NCBI GenBank assembly: GCA_031841125.1
Contig: CM063112.1
Location: 60,937,722-61,001,721, forward strand
Length of the DNA stretch: 64,000 nucleotides
DNA from: Acanthococcus lagerstroemiae
Taxonomy: Eukaryota; Arthropoda; Insecta; Hemiptera; Eriococcidae
Direction of reading: 5' to 3'
The notes under the pieces are model-generated. The model did no database searches, had not been told where the DNA came from, and was given only the letters and a program-made list of their open reading frames with translations. The position numbers and the translations under genes are program-made. This document shows positions 58,439 through 60,539 of the stretch, one piece after another. Within the stretch, counting starts at the first letter, position 1, and the number at the start of each line of letters is the position of its first letter.

Positions 58439-59708
58439 AGCCTTTTATCTAACATATGTGACCTGGAATCATGAAATGTACTTCTTGTGCAAAAACCGGT
58501 TTCGAGATAAGCGAGTGTACAGATGGGATGGTGGTAGTGGTGCGCACAGATGTACATAGCGTGTACATCTTTGGTGGTGCGCTTACGCGTTGCTATGACA
58601 ACCGCGTTTCGAATTCTTGTTCTCTGTCATTCCCCTAGGCCCGTTTCATACGACGCCATGTAAACGGATGTTTTTAAACGACGTAATTTTTAAATGAAAT
58701 TTGGGGGGAAACTAATGACAATAGGAAACTGCGATTTGTTTCATTTAAAAGAGCGTGATTTTTTTCTATAAGAATTGTTAAGAAAGTGAAAAATATTTCA
58801 TGATTTGGGGTCACATTATAGTCCACTTAGTACAGTATTACGTGTAATCAGCCCATTCCCGGGCATAGGCCTCCCCGATCCTCCTCCGCTGGGTTCTGTC
58901 ATAGGCCTTACTCTTCATTGTAATATTGTTTACTACTAACAACGTTACAAAAGAATCTGCTTCAACGTACCGAAAAAGGATGGGGTGTTTTTAAAATGAT
59001 TTGCATTGGAAAAAATTTCCCGGGTTAACATTGTCGATAATTAAATAAGTACGGGTCTCGTATTTTCTCTTGTTTCCATATCTTGAAATTCCTTCTGTTG
59101 AAAAACTATACATATTGCCTTTGCAAAAACTGAACTTTCCCCTCCCTCTTCGTTCTTGAAAAGTCTTCTGTTCGTTCCCTTAACACCTATTCATCGATAT
59201 TTCTACGTTATTGACAGTAACGAAAGTGAGTGCGGCAATAACAGCAATATTTTCTCGCACAGGTCCGAAACCAATGAAAAAATTCACTCCTCCTCCTGCA
59301 TCGAGCAGCAGTTCGGAAGCGGAATCTGAAGAAGAAAGCGAAGAGCCGAGTGAGGCGAGCAATCCAGGCGATGACATTGTTCGCGCCTCCTACAAAAACG
59401 AAGACGAATACCTGAAACTGGTAAGGAAAGGACGCTAGTTTGTTTCCATCTTTTTCCCAGTCATCAACCAGGCCGACTCATTACCTTTGCCGACTCCTTT
59501 ACAGGCTCAAAGCGCGGCGAAGGCTAAAGCGCTGAAAGCGAAGTTCGAGAAGTGGGAACCAGAGAAGCAATCGAGTAATAATGCCATCAACCTGCTGGAC
59601 TCGGAGCAGGCCAGTCTAGACACCACCAAATCGTTGAGGGCGCGATTCGAATCGCTGAAAGCCGAACAGCCGACCGACAAACCTCGTCCAAAAGTGAACC
59701 GATTTGTG
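1..59708 (+). CDS. LIMA1-like: LIMA1 (EPLIN)-like LIM-domain actin-associated protein, gene span, partial at both ends
   Basis: Spliced gene of at least 20 coding exons whose phases all join correctly. The single LIM domain has the spacing C-X2-C-X17-H-X2-C-X2-C-X2-C-X17-C-X2-H and ends in CKPHFRDLFKPK, the form typical of the LIMA1/LIMD2/XIRP2 group rather than of MICAL or zyxin LIM domains. Family members bind actin filaments and sit on stress fibres, cell junctions or muscle structures; that role here is inferred. The LIM domain lies about 555 residues into the visible part, between an acidic N-terminal region and a charged C-terminal region rich in short basic-F-E motifs. Visible exons are 1-1121, 6951-7091, 14331-14426, 14678-14776, 14935-15000, 22605-22688, 26674-26727, 32337-32393, 37612-37707, 37835-37971, 38274-38371, 46853-47006, 47093-47193, 54267-54427, 54526-54739, 55334-55458, 56141-56299, 57094-57253, 59263-59420 and 59505-59708. 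The start is upstream of the window and the end lies beyond base 64000. Exon joins are predicted, not seen in transcripts. Confidence 0.8.
1742..1897 (-). repeat. SINE relic (same family as 30118-30315)
   Basis: It shares long stretches with the copy at 30118-30315, including CCCTTTCGAGCATTAC, CAGAGACGTCGGGGA and CGGCCTAGGTCGAAA. The tRNA-like head seen in that copy is reduced here to the short end ACGTGGGCTCGAACC. The orientation is inferred from the better copy. Confidence 0.6.
1915..2240. repeat. GTAGAAT / ATTCTAC iterated tract
   Basis: The words GTAGAAT, GTAGAA and their complement TTCTAC recur more than a dozen times in about 325 bases, giving many small self-complementary stretches. 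The tract ends near TTCTACGCGCCCATCCCTGG, which resembles a transposon end. No coding potential is visible. Confidence 0.5.
2630..3180. repeat. Degenerate TCTTGAA/GAGTCT tract
   Basis: Low-complexity sequence made of loosely repeated words such as AAGTCTTGAA, GAGTCTAAAA and GTCTGAAG every 20 or so bases. A MITE at 2873-3013 has inserted in it. The same kind of tract recurs in other introns of this gene. Confidence 0.5.
2873..3013. mobile_element. hAT-type MITE, CAGTGGCGTAGC family, 8-bp TSD
   Basis: 141-bp non-coding element starting CAGTGGCGTAGCTAAGG and ending CCTGGCTACGCCTTTG, which are imperfect inverted repeats. It is flanked by a perfect 8-bp direct repeat ATGAAGCC (2865-2872 and 3014-3021). 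Terminal CAGTGGCGTAG and 8-bp duplications are hallmarks of hAT transposition. The interior holds a run of Cs. Confidence 0.85.
3359..3963. mobile_element. Terminal-inverted-repeat element, TGTGGCAGTTTC ends
   Basis: Its ends are nearly identical inverted repeats of about 37 bp: TGTGGCAGTTTCTATAAAAA followed by GGGGTAACTTTGT at the left, and the complement at the right. The 605-bp interior has no recognisable transposase; short open frames at 3720-4133 are on both strands and look incidental. The target duplication is unclear, with TATA-like flanks on both sides. Superfamily not assigned. Confidence 0.7.
6951..7091 (+). CDS. Exon: lysine-rich segment, symmetric phase 0-0
   Basis: Acceptor CGCATTTCAG, donor GTGAGT; 47 codons. 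It starts DVVSESTAAEKK and continues with lysine and threonine clusters such as KKKKSTSEE and KTKKTKKTKK. It is strongly basic, in contrast to the acidic first exon, and could be a nuclear-localisation-like or filament/membrane-binding patch; this is inference. Both ends are phase 0, so it joins the first exon in frame and can be skipped. Confidence 0.8.
7730..8110. repeat. Degenerate TCTTGAA/GAGTCT tract
   Basis: Repeated words such as AGTCTTGAAGAATCTTGACG, GGAGTCTG and GGGTCTTGAAAAATC with no fixed period. Same class as the tracts at 2630, 33240, 36240 and 57520. Confidence 0.5.
11756..12712. mobile_element. Insertion inside the LINE, containing a hAT-type MITE
   Basis: This block separates the two halves of the LINE reading region. 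It includes a G run at 11826, a copy of the CAGTGGTGTAGCC family (11881-12125) and a tail ending GGCTACGGACCTGG. The exact insertion borders are not determined, and several events may be stacked. Confidence 0.55.
11881..12125. mobile_element. hAT-type MITE, CAGTGGTGTAGCC family
   Basis: It starts CAGTGGTGTAGCCAAAGGG and ends CCTAGCTACGCCACTT, an inverted-repeat pair matching the element at 2873-3013. Both share interior words such as CGAATGCCTC and TCTTGAAAATCTTA, plus GGGAAAATCCT near the right end. No clean target duplication is visible. Confidence 0.65.
14331..14426 (+). CDS. Microexon A: 32 codons, phase 0-0
   Basis: Acceptor TTATTTGTAG with a pyrimidine-rich lead, donor GTGAGT. The peptide starts SNTLSQNGIDDPNFHQ and ends NVCVRDL, and is acidic and polar. 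Both ends are phase 0. It has no in-frame ATG, so it is an internal cassette rather than a first exon. Its last four residues VRDL match the ends of microexons at 22605 and, loosely, 14678 and 26674. No domain is recognised. Confidence 0.65.
14678..14776 (+). CDS. Microexon B: 33 codons, phase 0-0
   Basis: Predicted acceptor CGTGTAG, donor GTAATT. The peptide starts KIMYCNEASKTTNGG and ends ASVPIKEL. It is only 251 bases downstream of microexon A, an unusually short intron for this gene. An ATG lies at its third codon (14684) directly after an in-frame TAG, so it could instead be a small alternative first coding exon. Either way it joins downstream exons in phase 0. Confidence 0.55.
14935..15000 (+). 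CDS. Microexon C: 22 codons, phase 0-0
   Basis: Acceptor GAACCAG, donor GTAAGA. The peptide begins TRSFGDLRVVNGSES and ends IQMNNS. It lies 158 bases after microexon B, making a cluster of three tiny exons within 670 bases. It has no early ATG, so it is a cassette exon. A nearer AG (after CTCGC) would put a stop into the exon, so the upstream AG was chosen. Confidence 0.55.
16030..16190 (+). pseudogene. LINE C-terminal fragment
   Basis: A frame reading GEDIERMLENKLYHRVAYD, then RLECA, a stop and LREAYGL matches the extreme C-terminal region of arthropod non-LTR retrotransposon proteins, where a conserved REAYGL-type ending is common. Only this 3' tail survives, which fits the usual 5' truncation of LINE insertions. 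It is in an intron and not part of the host gene. Confidence 0.65.
16812..17112. repeat. Interspersed repeat shared with 40.0-41.2 kb
   Basis: Contains GACTGCAGTCTGCAG, TTTTCATGGAAATGTCAACC, ACTGAACTGAATTGTCACC and AGTATACCCATGG, all of which recur around 40005-41210. The part near 17030-17070 (GGAAACTACCCTTTCGAATA) also resembles the ends of the element at 22990-24105, so several repeat families are joined here. Confidence 0.6.
17807..18034. repeat. Near-perfect 228-bp hairpin (inverted repeat)
   Basis: The left arm starts GGGTAAAGAATCAAAACTCA and the right arm ends with its complement. The arms of about 112 bp stay paired through GCAAAATACTGTACACGGGT and GCTGCGCCTGTGAA to a loop of only a few bases (around TAT at the centre). 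There are few mismatches. If transcribed it would form a long double-stranded RNA. It could be a nested palindromic MITE, though no target duplication is evident around it. Confidence 0.9.
18046..18576 (+). pseudogene. hAT transposase, C-terminal (dimerisation) fragment
   Basis: Open from after a stop at 18043 to TGA. The ending VSVDLERSFLAYKLILSDGR followed by LAKHLIIM is the conserved C-terminal dimerisation block of hAT transposases, which usually reads like S-x-ERSFS-x-YK-x-ILS-D-x-R with a final KH. The N-terminal zinc finger and most of the catalytic RNase H fold are missing, so this is a remnant. It sits between the hairpin and the right end of the hAT element. The reading frame is clean over about 177 codons, which suggests fairly recent loss. 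It starts without an ATG. Confidence 0.8.
19882..20246. mobile_element. hAT-type MITE, CAGGGACGTACCGA family (copy 1)
   Basis: Left end CAGAGACGTATCGATGGGG, right end CTCCGCTACGTCCCTG. Flanks ATAGTTTA and ATAATTTA form a 7-of-8 target duplication. Interior words such as TTGAGTTGAGT and GCTCAGCAGTTGG match the copies at 28653, 39445 and 50031, in reverse orientation relative to the first two. The middle has extra sequence not in the others. Confidence 0.7.
21493..21692. mobile_element. Small inverted-repeat element with GTGAGCGCTCAC words
   Basis: It begins CCGATTGACAGT and ends TTGTCAATCGG. Inside, GTGAGCGCTCAC, GTGAGTGCTCAC, GATCGCTCACC and AGCGCTCAC recur. It is about 200 bp and non-coding. 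Superfamily not assigned. Confidence 0.65.
22605..22688 (+). CDS. Microexon D: 28 codons, phase 0-0
   Basis: Predicted acceptor CTGATTAG, donor GTGAGT. The peptide starts KSVSMSDLSFVDGKYG and ends REKKRVRDL. It has a basic cluster before the shared VRDL ending. ATG at 22617 is near the start, so it might serve as an alternative first coding exon. The frame stays open past the donor to 22802, so the exon end rests on the GTGAGT signal. Confidence 0.6.
22755..22793 (+). CDS. Candidate microexon, 13 codons (weak)
   Basis: CAG acceptor after a pyrimidine-rich lead and a GTAAGT donor bound a 39-base phase 0-0 segment reading PLFIWQYYDGWQP. The composition is unusual for this protein, so it may be chance or an alternative piece of microexon D. 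It lies 66 bases after microexon D. Confidence 0.25.
22990..24105. mobile_element. GC-rich element with ~95-bp imperfect inverted ends
   Basis: The left end contains GGTGGAGTGTATG and GAAACTACTCTTTTGAGTAT. The right end, reversed and complemented, contains GGTGGAGCGTATG and GAAAACTACCCTTTTGAGTA. The interior is markedly GC-rich compared with the surrounding intron and carries two near copies of AAGTTCAGTTCCCC (near 23688 and 23810). A 181-codon open frame (23370-23915) shows no known domain and is rejected as a gene. Related ends occur near 17030. Confidence 0.6.
24387..24555. mobile_element. Short TIR element, CAGGGCCGTAGC ends
   Basis: Begins CAGGGCCGTAGCTATGGG and ends TTCGCTACGGCCCTG, good inverted repeats. 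169 bp, non-coding. The ends are hAT-like, but no clear 8-bp duplication is present. It abuts the element at 24559. Confidence 0.6.
24559..25959. mobile_element. 1.4-kb TIR element with iterated TTACCCC words
   Basis: The left end AAGGTGCAGTGGGATAAATG is matched by the right end CATTTACCCCACTGCACCTT, its near complement. Inside, ACATTTACCCC, CTTTACCCCAA and GGGGTAAAC recur. No transposase is visible. The interior is AT-rich. Confidence 0.65.
26181..26237 (+). other. Possible stop-bearing cassette exon
   Basis: An acceptor with a T-rich lead (TTTTTTAATTAG) and a donor GTACGT bound 57 bases, 18 sense codons starting SVTPNLDAGIKLF plus TGA as the last codon before the donor. Frame 0 is the only open frame. 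If spliced in, it would end the protein before the LIM domain. It could also be a chance match. Confidence 0.3.
26674..26727 (+). CDS. Microexon E: 18 codons, phase 0-0
   Basis: Acceptor TGCGTTCGTAG, donor GTGAGT. The peptide is KMLTDGVSPRNQSLVRSL. It again ends in the pattern V-R-x-L. ATG is its second codon, so an alternative first exon is possible. No domain. Confidence 0.55.
27330..27470. mobile_element. hAT-type MITE, GCGCAAATAGG family (copy 1)
   Basis: Begins CAGAAGCGCAAATAGG, ends CCTATTTGCGCCTATG; 141 bp. Flanks GCAGACAT and GCTGACAT are a 7-of-8 target duplication. Interior words GAAGCAACACCAC and GGGGGGCTAAGCCCC are shared with the copies at 28267 and 41399. Confidence 0.8.
27596..27954. 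mobile_element. Element with ~85-bp inverted ends carrying a SINE fragment
   Basis: Left arm CAGCCGTATTTTCAAA followed by ACACTTAATTTTTAAGTG, TCACTTAAAATTTCACTTAA; the right arm is its imperfect complement, ending GAAAATACGGCTG. The central part near 27780-27850 (GAGCCCTGTAACCGCCCCTT) is a fragment of the SINE seen at 30118. No clear target duplication. Confidence 0.7.
28267..28423. mobile_element. hAT-type MITE, GCGCAAATAGG family (copy 2)
   Basis: Begins CATAGGCGCAAATAGG, ends CCTATTTGCGCTTCTG; 157 bp. Flanks AGCCGTTC and AGCCATTC are a 7-of-8 target duplication. Opposite orientation to copy 1. Confidence 0.8.
28653..28889. mobile_element. hAT-type MITE, CAGGGACGTACCGA family (copy 2)
   Basis: Begins CAGGGACGTACCGAAG, ends ATCGGTACGTCCCTG; 237 bp with internal G and C runs and GACTCAACTCAAAATTCCC. 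The target duplication is not clean; an ATAGT word lies at both flanks. Confidence 0.75.
29469..30044. mobile_element. AT-rich hAT-type element with GCATATTTT repeats, 8-bp TSD
   Basis: Begins TAGAGCTCGGATTTTTATG and ends CATGAAAATCCGAACTCTG. It is bounded by a perfect 8-bp duplication ATGATAAC (29461-29468, 30045-30052). The interior repeats GCATATTTTG and CATATTTT many times and has a T run of over 20 bases. Non-coding. Confidence 0.85.
30118..30315 (-). repeat. tRNA-derived SINE
   Basis: Read on the minus strand, the right end starts GGTTGATTGGTCGAGTGAAT followed by AGCGCGCTGG, resembling a tRNA A box. About 30 bases on comes GGTCCCGGGTCGG, resembling a B box (RNA polymerase III promoter elements). 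The rest matches the relic at 1742-1897. Inferred to be a tRNA-related SINE; the source tRNA is not identified. Confidence 0.65.
32337..32393 (+). CDS. Microexon F: 19 codons, phase 0-0
   Basis: Acceptor GATCACAG after a pyrimidine-rich lead, donor GTAAAA. The peptide is AVKYEALKHNDCAVNFKDK. Polar and basic, no domain. It lacks an ATG, so it is an internal cassette. Confidence 0.55.
32621..32665 (+). CDS. Candidate alternative first coding exon (weak)
   Basis: ATG in context ATCGAAATG, followed by 15 codons (MYLLVVSCSTDRGPK) and a good donor GTAAGT in phase 0. No upstream AG gives a phase-0 internal exon, so if real it would be a first coding exon of a shorter isoform starting near the LIM domain. 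Vertebrate LIMA1 is known to have long and short isoforms from separate promoters, which makes this worth noting. Evidence is thin. Confidence 0.25.
33240..33640. repeat. Degenerate TCTTGAA/GAGTCT tract
   Basis: Loosely repeated words GGTCTTAATCATG, GAGTCTTGAATAGTC, TTTTGAAGAATTTG and GAGTCTCAACC. It merges into the tandem duplication that follows. Confidence 0.5.
33640..36440. repeat. Tandem duplication (~720 bp unit), second copy interrupted
   Basis: Copy 1 is about 33640-34370; copy 2 is about 34371-34869 plus 36200-36440. Paired landmarks are AATGTAACAAATC at 33667 and 34380, GGTATCA at 33863 and 34578, TTTGGACGATCAAG at 33973 and 34693, and TCAGAGGAGTCTG at 34190 versus CAGAGGAGTCTG at 36250. 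Copy 2 is split by the insertion at 34870-36199. Non-coding. Confidence 0.75.
34870..36199. mobile_element. Composite insertion, CAGGGTGTCTACAG family
   Basis: Starts CAGGGAGTCCACAGGTGCTG, contains an internal full start CAGGGTGTCTACAGGTGC at 35077 and ends CTGTAGACACCCTG. About four related units carry AAAAGTCCTTCA, GGTCCTAAAAGTCC, TTTGTTAGAAATACTC and GCGATTCCTATGA words, so it looks like several elements stacked or duplicated. Superfamily not assigned with certainty. Confidence 0.7.
36240..36550. repeat. Degenerate TCTTGAA/GAGTCT tract
   Basis: Words such as AGTCTTGAATGAGTCTGAAA and AAGCCTGAAAGAGTCTCG, partly the end of the tandem duplication. Confidence 0.5.
37612..37707 (+). CDS. Exon: basic linker before the LIM domain, phase 0-0
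   Basis: Acceptor TTTTCAACAG, donor GTAAGG; 32 codons. The peptide starts RSGFGKFDQLTKKTVMHVRS and ends QQQFSQ. It sits 127 bases upstream of the first LIM exon and shares its phase. Its FGKFDQL resembles the short F-containing motifs of the C-terminal exons. It is the last symmetric exon and can also be skipped in frame. Confidence 0.8.
37835..37971 (+). CDS. Exon: LIM domain, first part
   Basis: Acceptor GTGTTCGCAG, donor GTAAGT; it enters in phase 0 and leaves in phase 2. It begins NDASQDSGN and then carries CKAC, seventeen residues, HKNC, FRC and KTC, the first six of eight zinc ligands. LIM domains bind two zinc ions and act as protein-protein docking modules. The MEQIKAERHVWH stretch is typical of the LIMA1-like group. 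The split codon is AC|G (Thr). Confidence 0.92.
38274..38371 (+). CDS. Exon: LIM domain, second part
   Basis: Acceptor AATTTTGCAG, donor GTAAGT; it enters in phase 2 and leaves in phase 1. It completes the LIM domain with VDVYSSHEGELF and then the last two ligands in CKPHF. It is followed by RDLFKPKTVVEEEKP. The FCKPHFRDLFKPK ending places it with LIMA1-type LIM domains. The 302-base intron before it cuts the domain between ligands six and seven. Confidence 0.92.
39445..39754. mobile_element. hAT-type MITE, CAGGGACGTACCGA family (copy 3)
   Basis: Begins CAGGGACGTACCGAAGAG, ends ATTGGTACGTCCCTG; 310 bp. Flanks TTTGAGAA and TTTGGGAA are a 7-of-8 target duplication. The interior has a G run of 12 or more and repeated CAACTCAA-TTCCCAAGTAT blocks. 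Confidence 0.85.
40136..40573. mobile_element. TIR element, GGACGCTG ends, with nested insertion
   Basis: Begins GGACGCTGCCAAGCGAGAC and ends CGCTTAACAGCGTCC. Its interior matches the element at 48650-48897 (for example TCGTTGGAAAGAGCGTAAAA and ATGTGTACTCACGTT). The match is broken only by the 181-bp hAT-type insertion at 40308-40488. Superfamily not assigned. Confidence 0.8.
40308..40488. mobile_element. Nested hAT-type MITE with perfect 8-bp TSD
   Basis: Begins CAGGGGCGGCAACCCAG and ends GTTGCCCGTCCCTG. The 8-bp duplication GTTTCTAC (40300-40307, 40489-40496) is perfect. The related element at 48650-48897 has an uninterrupted GGTTTCTAC at the matching place, which is an empty site. Confidence 0.92.
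41399..41519. mobile_element. hAT-type MITE, GCGCAAATAGG family (copy 3)
   Basis: Begins CATAGACGCAAATAG, ends TTGCGTTTCTG; 121 bp, with the perfect 8-bp duplication TTGCACAC (41391-41398, 41520-41527). Internal CAAAGAAAATGATGC is shared with copy 2. Part of the right side is deleted. Confidence 0.85.
42674..43378 (-). mobile_element. MULE (Mutator-like) element remnant, 9-bp TSD
   Basis: Inverted ends of about 30 bp contain AAAAGTTCCAAAATAAATGT at the left and the complement of GAAAGTTCCAAAATAAAAGT at the right. The perfect 9-bp duplication GCTGTGGAA (42665-42673, 43379-43387) is the size expected for Mutator-like transposition. It carries a transposase fragment on the minus strand (42800-43140). 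Confidence 0.88.
42800..43140 (-). pseudogene. MULE transposase C-terminal fragment
   Basis: Minus-strand translation reads YVRGKRAHGRRQGVPP, then WNQYNAVLN and SRTDNASEGWHNRFQNLL, ending near LALGQQIRKSR. The R-T-[DN]-N-x-x-EGWH-x-x-F block is characteristic of Mutator-like transposases common in insect genomes. The catalytic DDE region is absent, so it is a dead fragment in a deletion derivative. Confidence 0.85.
44991..45272. mobile_element. hAT-type MITE, CATAGGCGCCAAC ends, 8-bp TSD
   Basis: Begins CATAGGCGCCAACTTG and ends AAGTCAGCGCCTATG; 282 bp. The perfect 8-bp duplication is AAAGTGAC (44983-44990, 45273-45280). The interior has GGGGGGAGCCCCCC and long C runs next to the ends. Confidence 0.88.
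46853..47006 (+). CDS. Exon: post-LIM region 1
   Basis: Acceptor CATTCAACAG, donor GTAAGA; it enters in phase 1 (TCG across the junction) and leaves in phase 2. It includes SDKPDLGLEELSSLNVKSRF, then QVFEKPQVE and KRSPSILSKLAK. VKSRFQVFEK is the first of the recurring basic-x-F-x-x-F/E motifs of the C-terminal half. The 8.5-kb intron before it is the longest in the window. Confidence 0.88.
47093..47193 (+). CDS. Exon: post-LIM region 2, acidic
   Basis: Acceptor TTTGATCAG, donor GTAAAT; it enters in phase 2 and leaves in phase 1. FQAKGMDVGVSSDIFNG is followed by DYEESSSSEEEPAPN, a serine-acid cluster that looks like a casein-kinase-2 target. Intron before it is only 86 bases. The frame stays open past the donor to a stop at 47282, so an unspliced form would end the protein here. 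Confidence 0.85.
47746..48172. mobile_element. hAT-type element with GGAGCTCCGG repeats, 8-bp TSD
   Basis: Begins TTAGGGATGTTAACGG and ends TTTTAACATCACTA. The perfect 8-bp duplication is ATGGTTAC (47738-47745, 48173-48180). Inside, CCGGAGCTCCGG and TATCCGG-type palindromic units repeat at about 28-base spacing on the left and appear inverted on the right. Non-coding. Confidence 0.88.
48301..48553. mobile_element. TIR element with ~40-bp inverted ends
   Basis: The left end TGTGACCTGCCAGGATGAAA followed by CCTATGCGCAAAAAA is matched by the right-end complement TGTAACCTGCCAGGAAGAAA and CCTATGCGCAAAA. 253 bp, non-coding. No clear target duplication. Confidence 0.75.
48650..48897. mobile_element. 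TIR element, GGACGCTG family, uninterrupted copy
   Basis: Begins GGACGCTGTTGAGCG and ends CGCTTAACAGCGTCC; 248 bp. Flanks are TATATAT and ATATATA, so the target duplication is ambiguous. Same family as 40136-40573. Confidence 0.8.
49051..49397. mobile_element. Near-palindromic TIR element, GTAAACTGGGGT ends
   Basis: The left end GTAAACTGGGGTGACTTTGG and GGGAACTTCGGACAT are mirrored by the right-end complement GTAAACTGGGGTAACTTCGG. The centre is also an inverted repeat (ACGATACCACAAATC against GATTTGTAGTATCGT). 347 bp, non-coding. Confidence 0.75.
50031..50358. mobile_element. hAT-type MITE, CAGGGACGTACCGA family (copy 4)
   Basis: Begins CAGGGATGTACCGATGGGG and ends TCTTCGGTACGTCCCTG; 328 bp, opposite orientation to copies 2 and 3. 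Flanks GTAATTAA and TTAATTAG agree at 6 of 8 positions. Contains T and C runs. Confidence 0.8.
51273..51795. mobile_element. Possible hAT-type element (weak)
   Basis: Begins CAGGGCCAAAGCC and ends ATAGTTTCGTCCCTGA; flanks ATATTCAC and ATATACAT agree at 6 of 8. The ends are poorly matched, so this is tentative. Confidence 0.35.
53220..54130. repeat. Degenerate repeat with TACCCC every ~120-180 bases
   Basis: The words AATTACCCTATT (53246), AACTACCCC (53434), ATACCCC (53585), ATTACCCCG (53727), ATCACCCC (53849), AACTACCTT (53992) and GACTACCCCC (54119) are spaced 120-180 bases apart, with weak similarity between the intervals. Probably an eroded tandem repeat. Confidence 0.4.
54267..54427 (+). 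CDS. Exon: post-LIM region 3, charged, likely coiled
   Basis: Acceptor CTTTTCCACAG, donor GTTGGT; it enters in phase 1 and leaves in phase 0. VKEKPIAFNKMNDVKMNWEN is followed by ALKEERREQRREEMQ and NIRSRLFM. The arginine/glutamate-rich run is likely a helix or short coiled coil. The next exon follows after only 98 bases. Confidence 0.85.
54526..54739 (+). CDS. Exon: post-LIM region 4, charged
   Basis: Acceptor CTGTTGTGCAG, donor GTGAGG; it enters in phase 0 and leaves in phase 1. KQNKMREAYENAVAESERG, then ARTIKEKFEKGEVIRNEESD and an acidic tail ending DMDVFEA. IKEKFEKGE fits the recurring F motif of this half of the protein. Highly charged throughout, with no hydrophobic core expected. Confidence 0.88.
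54740..55333 (+). other. Intron, nothing recognised
   Basis: 594 bases with a C run near 54810. The minus-strand open frame over 55136-55450 overlaps the next exon and looks incidental. No repeat family was recognised. Confidence 0.6.
55334..55458 (+). CDS. Exon: post-LIM region 5
   Basis: Acceptor TTCAATCGGCAG, donor GTAAAA; it enters in phase 1 and leaves in phase 0. GISKKSRSIFQQMDAAVVKT then NVASPPHIVQNGHKSHRE. SKKSRSIFQQMD is another basic-F motif. No domain. Confidence 0.85.
55459..56140 (+). other. Intron, nothing firmly recognised
   Basis: 682 bases. GAATTGCGCCG-type words recur three times between 55600 and 55720 (a small local repeat). Otherwise AT-rich with no gene. Confidence 0.6.
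56141..56299 (+). CDS. Exon: post-LIM region 6, FFETYKPP segment
   Basis: Acceptor AAATCGTCAG, donor GTCTCG; 53 codons, phase 0-0. It has no in-frame ATG start of its own, so an ATG-based ORF search would miss it. After SSSDVVRASDPVEEVAVQTA comes SSKFKFFETYKPPDVKRKAF followed by RITPPREGQQK, a compact, conserved-looking block that is the most distinctive part of the C-terminal half. I do not have a named domain for it. Confidence 0.82.
56300..57093 (+). other. Intron, nothing recognised
   Basis: 794 bases without a recognised repeat or gene; open frames here are shadows of the flanking exons. Confidence 0.6.
57094..57253 (+). CDS. Exon: post-LIM region 7
   Basis: Acceptor GAAATTACAG, donor GTGAGT; it enters in phase 0 and leaves in phase 1. 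AESPEREVQKNPDVVRNDEQ is followed by VLKKSNTTAKMLSLFRQLEE and TRETVPD. TAKMLSLFRQLEE repeats the F motif in an amphipathic context. Confidence 0.88.
57500..58090. repeat. Degenerate TCTTGAA/GAGTCT tract
   Basis: Words such as AAGTCTTGGAAGATCTCAGC, TTAACAAGTCTTGATTGTCC and GAGTCTAATC; toward the right the complement dominates (AAGACTTGCTAAGACTC). Confidence 0.5.
58385..58438. repeat. (TAA)n microsatellite
   Basis: ATAATAATAATAA runs in two blocks separated by a short non-repeat piece (TACTTATC). Confidence 0.9.
58848..58915 (-). pseudogene. LINE C-terminal fragment
   Basis: The minus strand reads DRTQRRRIGEAYAREWADY, the typical last residues of a non-LTR retrotransposon protein (R-x-x-GEAY-x-R-x-W). 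Only this tail is recognisable. Confidence 0.6.
59263..59420 (+). CDS. Exon: post-LIM region 8, acidic serine cluster
   Basis: Acceptor TCTCGCACAG, donor GTAAGG; it enters in phase 1 and leaves in phase 0. PKPMKKFTPPPASSSSEAES leads into a Ser/Glu tract, then PGDDIVRASYKNEDEYLKL. The DDIVRASYK block looks conserved, while the Ser/Glu tract is a likely phosphorylation region. Confidence 0.9.
59505..59708 (+). CDS. Exon: post-LIM region 9, last visible exon
   Basis: Acceptor CTCCTTTACAG, donor GTAAGT; 68 codons, phase 0-0. AQSAAKAKALKAKFEKWEPE and TKSLRARFESLKAEQPTDK hold two clear copies of the F motif (LKAKFEKWE, LRARFESLK). It ends KVNRFV at the donor. No terminal exon is seen in the remaining 4.3 kb, so the gene continues outside the window. 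Reading through the donor reaches a stop at 59751. Confidence 0.9.
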
Positions 59709-60539
59709 GTAAGTGACACCGATTCAGTGATAACTTTCAGGTGCTCAGAGTGAAGACGAGGGAAGGTTGCTTCTGTTTGAATATATTATGATGTACTAAT
59801 CGCCCGTGATAGAATGAATATGTTCTAAGTAGCGTCAATTATGTCTAATCAATCGGAACAAGAGCTGGGTGGTTTCATCTGAGTGCGTTCTGAGCCCGAA
59901 TCACATGACGGATTTGTCTTATTGTTGTTGATATTGCTAGCTGCGGCACATTATTGAGTATACTATGAAGCAAACCTGAAACGGTAATGAAATATTGCGT
60001 GAGGCGTCGAAGAACATTAGCATTGGTAGACTTTGACCGTTTACCCCTCGGGGAAGCATTGAAAACAGCCCCGTAATAGTTTTAGTTATACTCTCCATTT
60101 AACAATTCTGTGATGAAAATTCTTCAAAATATAGTGTACGTCTTTATCGAAAGGGCCGACTTTGTCGGTATGGAGTTGAGGGTAAGAGGTATGACCGCAT
60201 GACTAGAGAAAATTACCTTTCGAATGAGACCTTAATTAGCCCTGTAGCGTTATAGAAAGATATTCTTTGGGATTTTTAAAATTGAGGTACGGAAAAGCTA
60301 TATTTTGAGAGAAAACGCCTTTGAAAGTTCGTAAAGTGATTAAAAGCGAGAACTTCCTCGGGAAAAAATCGGAATTGACAACCTGGGCCGTTTCTGTTTC
60401 TGCGCATTTCATACTGTGGAGCTGGAACGGAATGAAGTGGAGGCGAAAGAGCGGGGTTCGTACTATCCAAAACGCTGAAAACCCGAAACTCGATTTCTTG
60501 GTTGAATATATTTATCATCACTTTGGGAAGCCCTAGGCC

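Larger units (their letters stand above)
57254..59262 (+). other. Intron, repeat-bearing
   Basis: It holds a TCTTGAA tract (57500-58090), a (TAA)n microsatellite (58385-58438) and a LINE C-terminal fragment on the minus strand (58848-58915). Nothing else is recognised. Confidence 0.6.
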
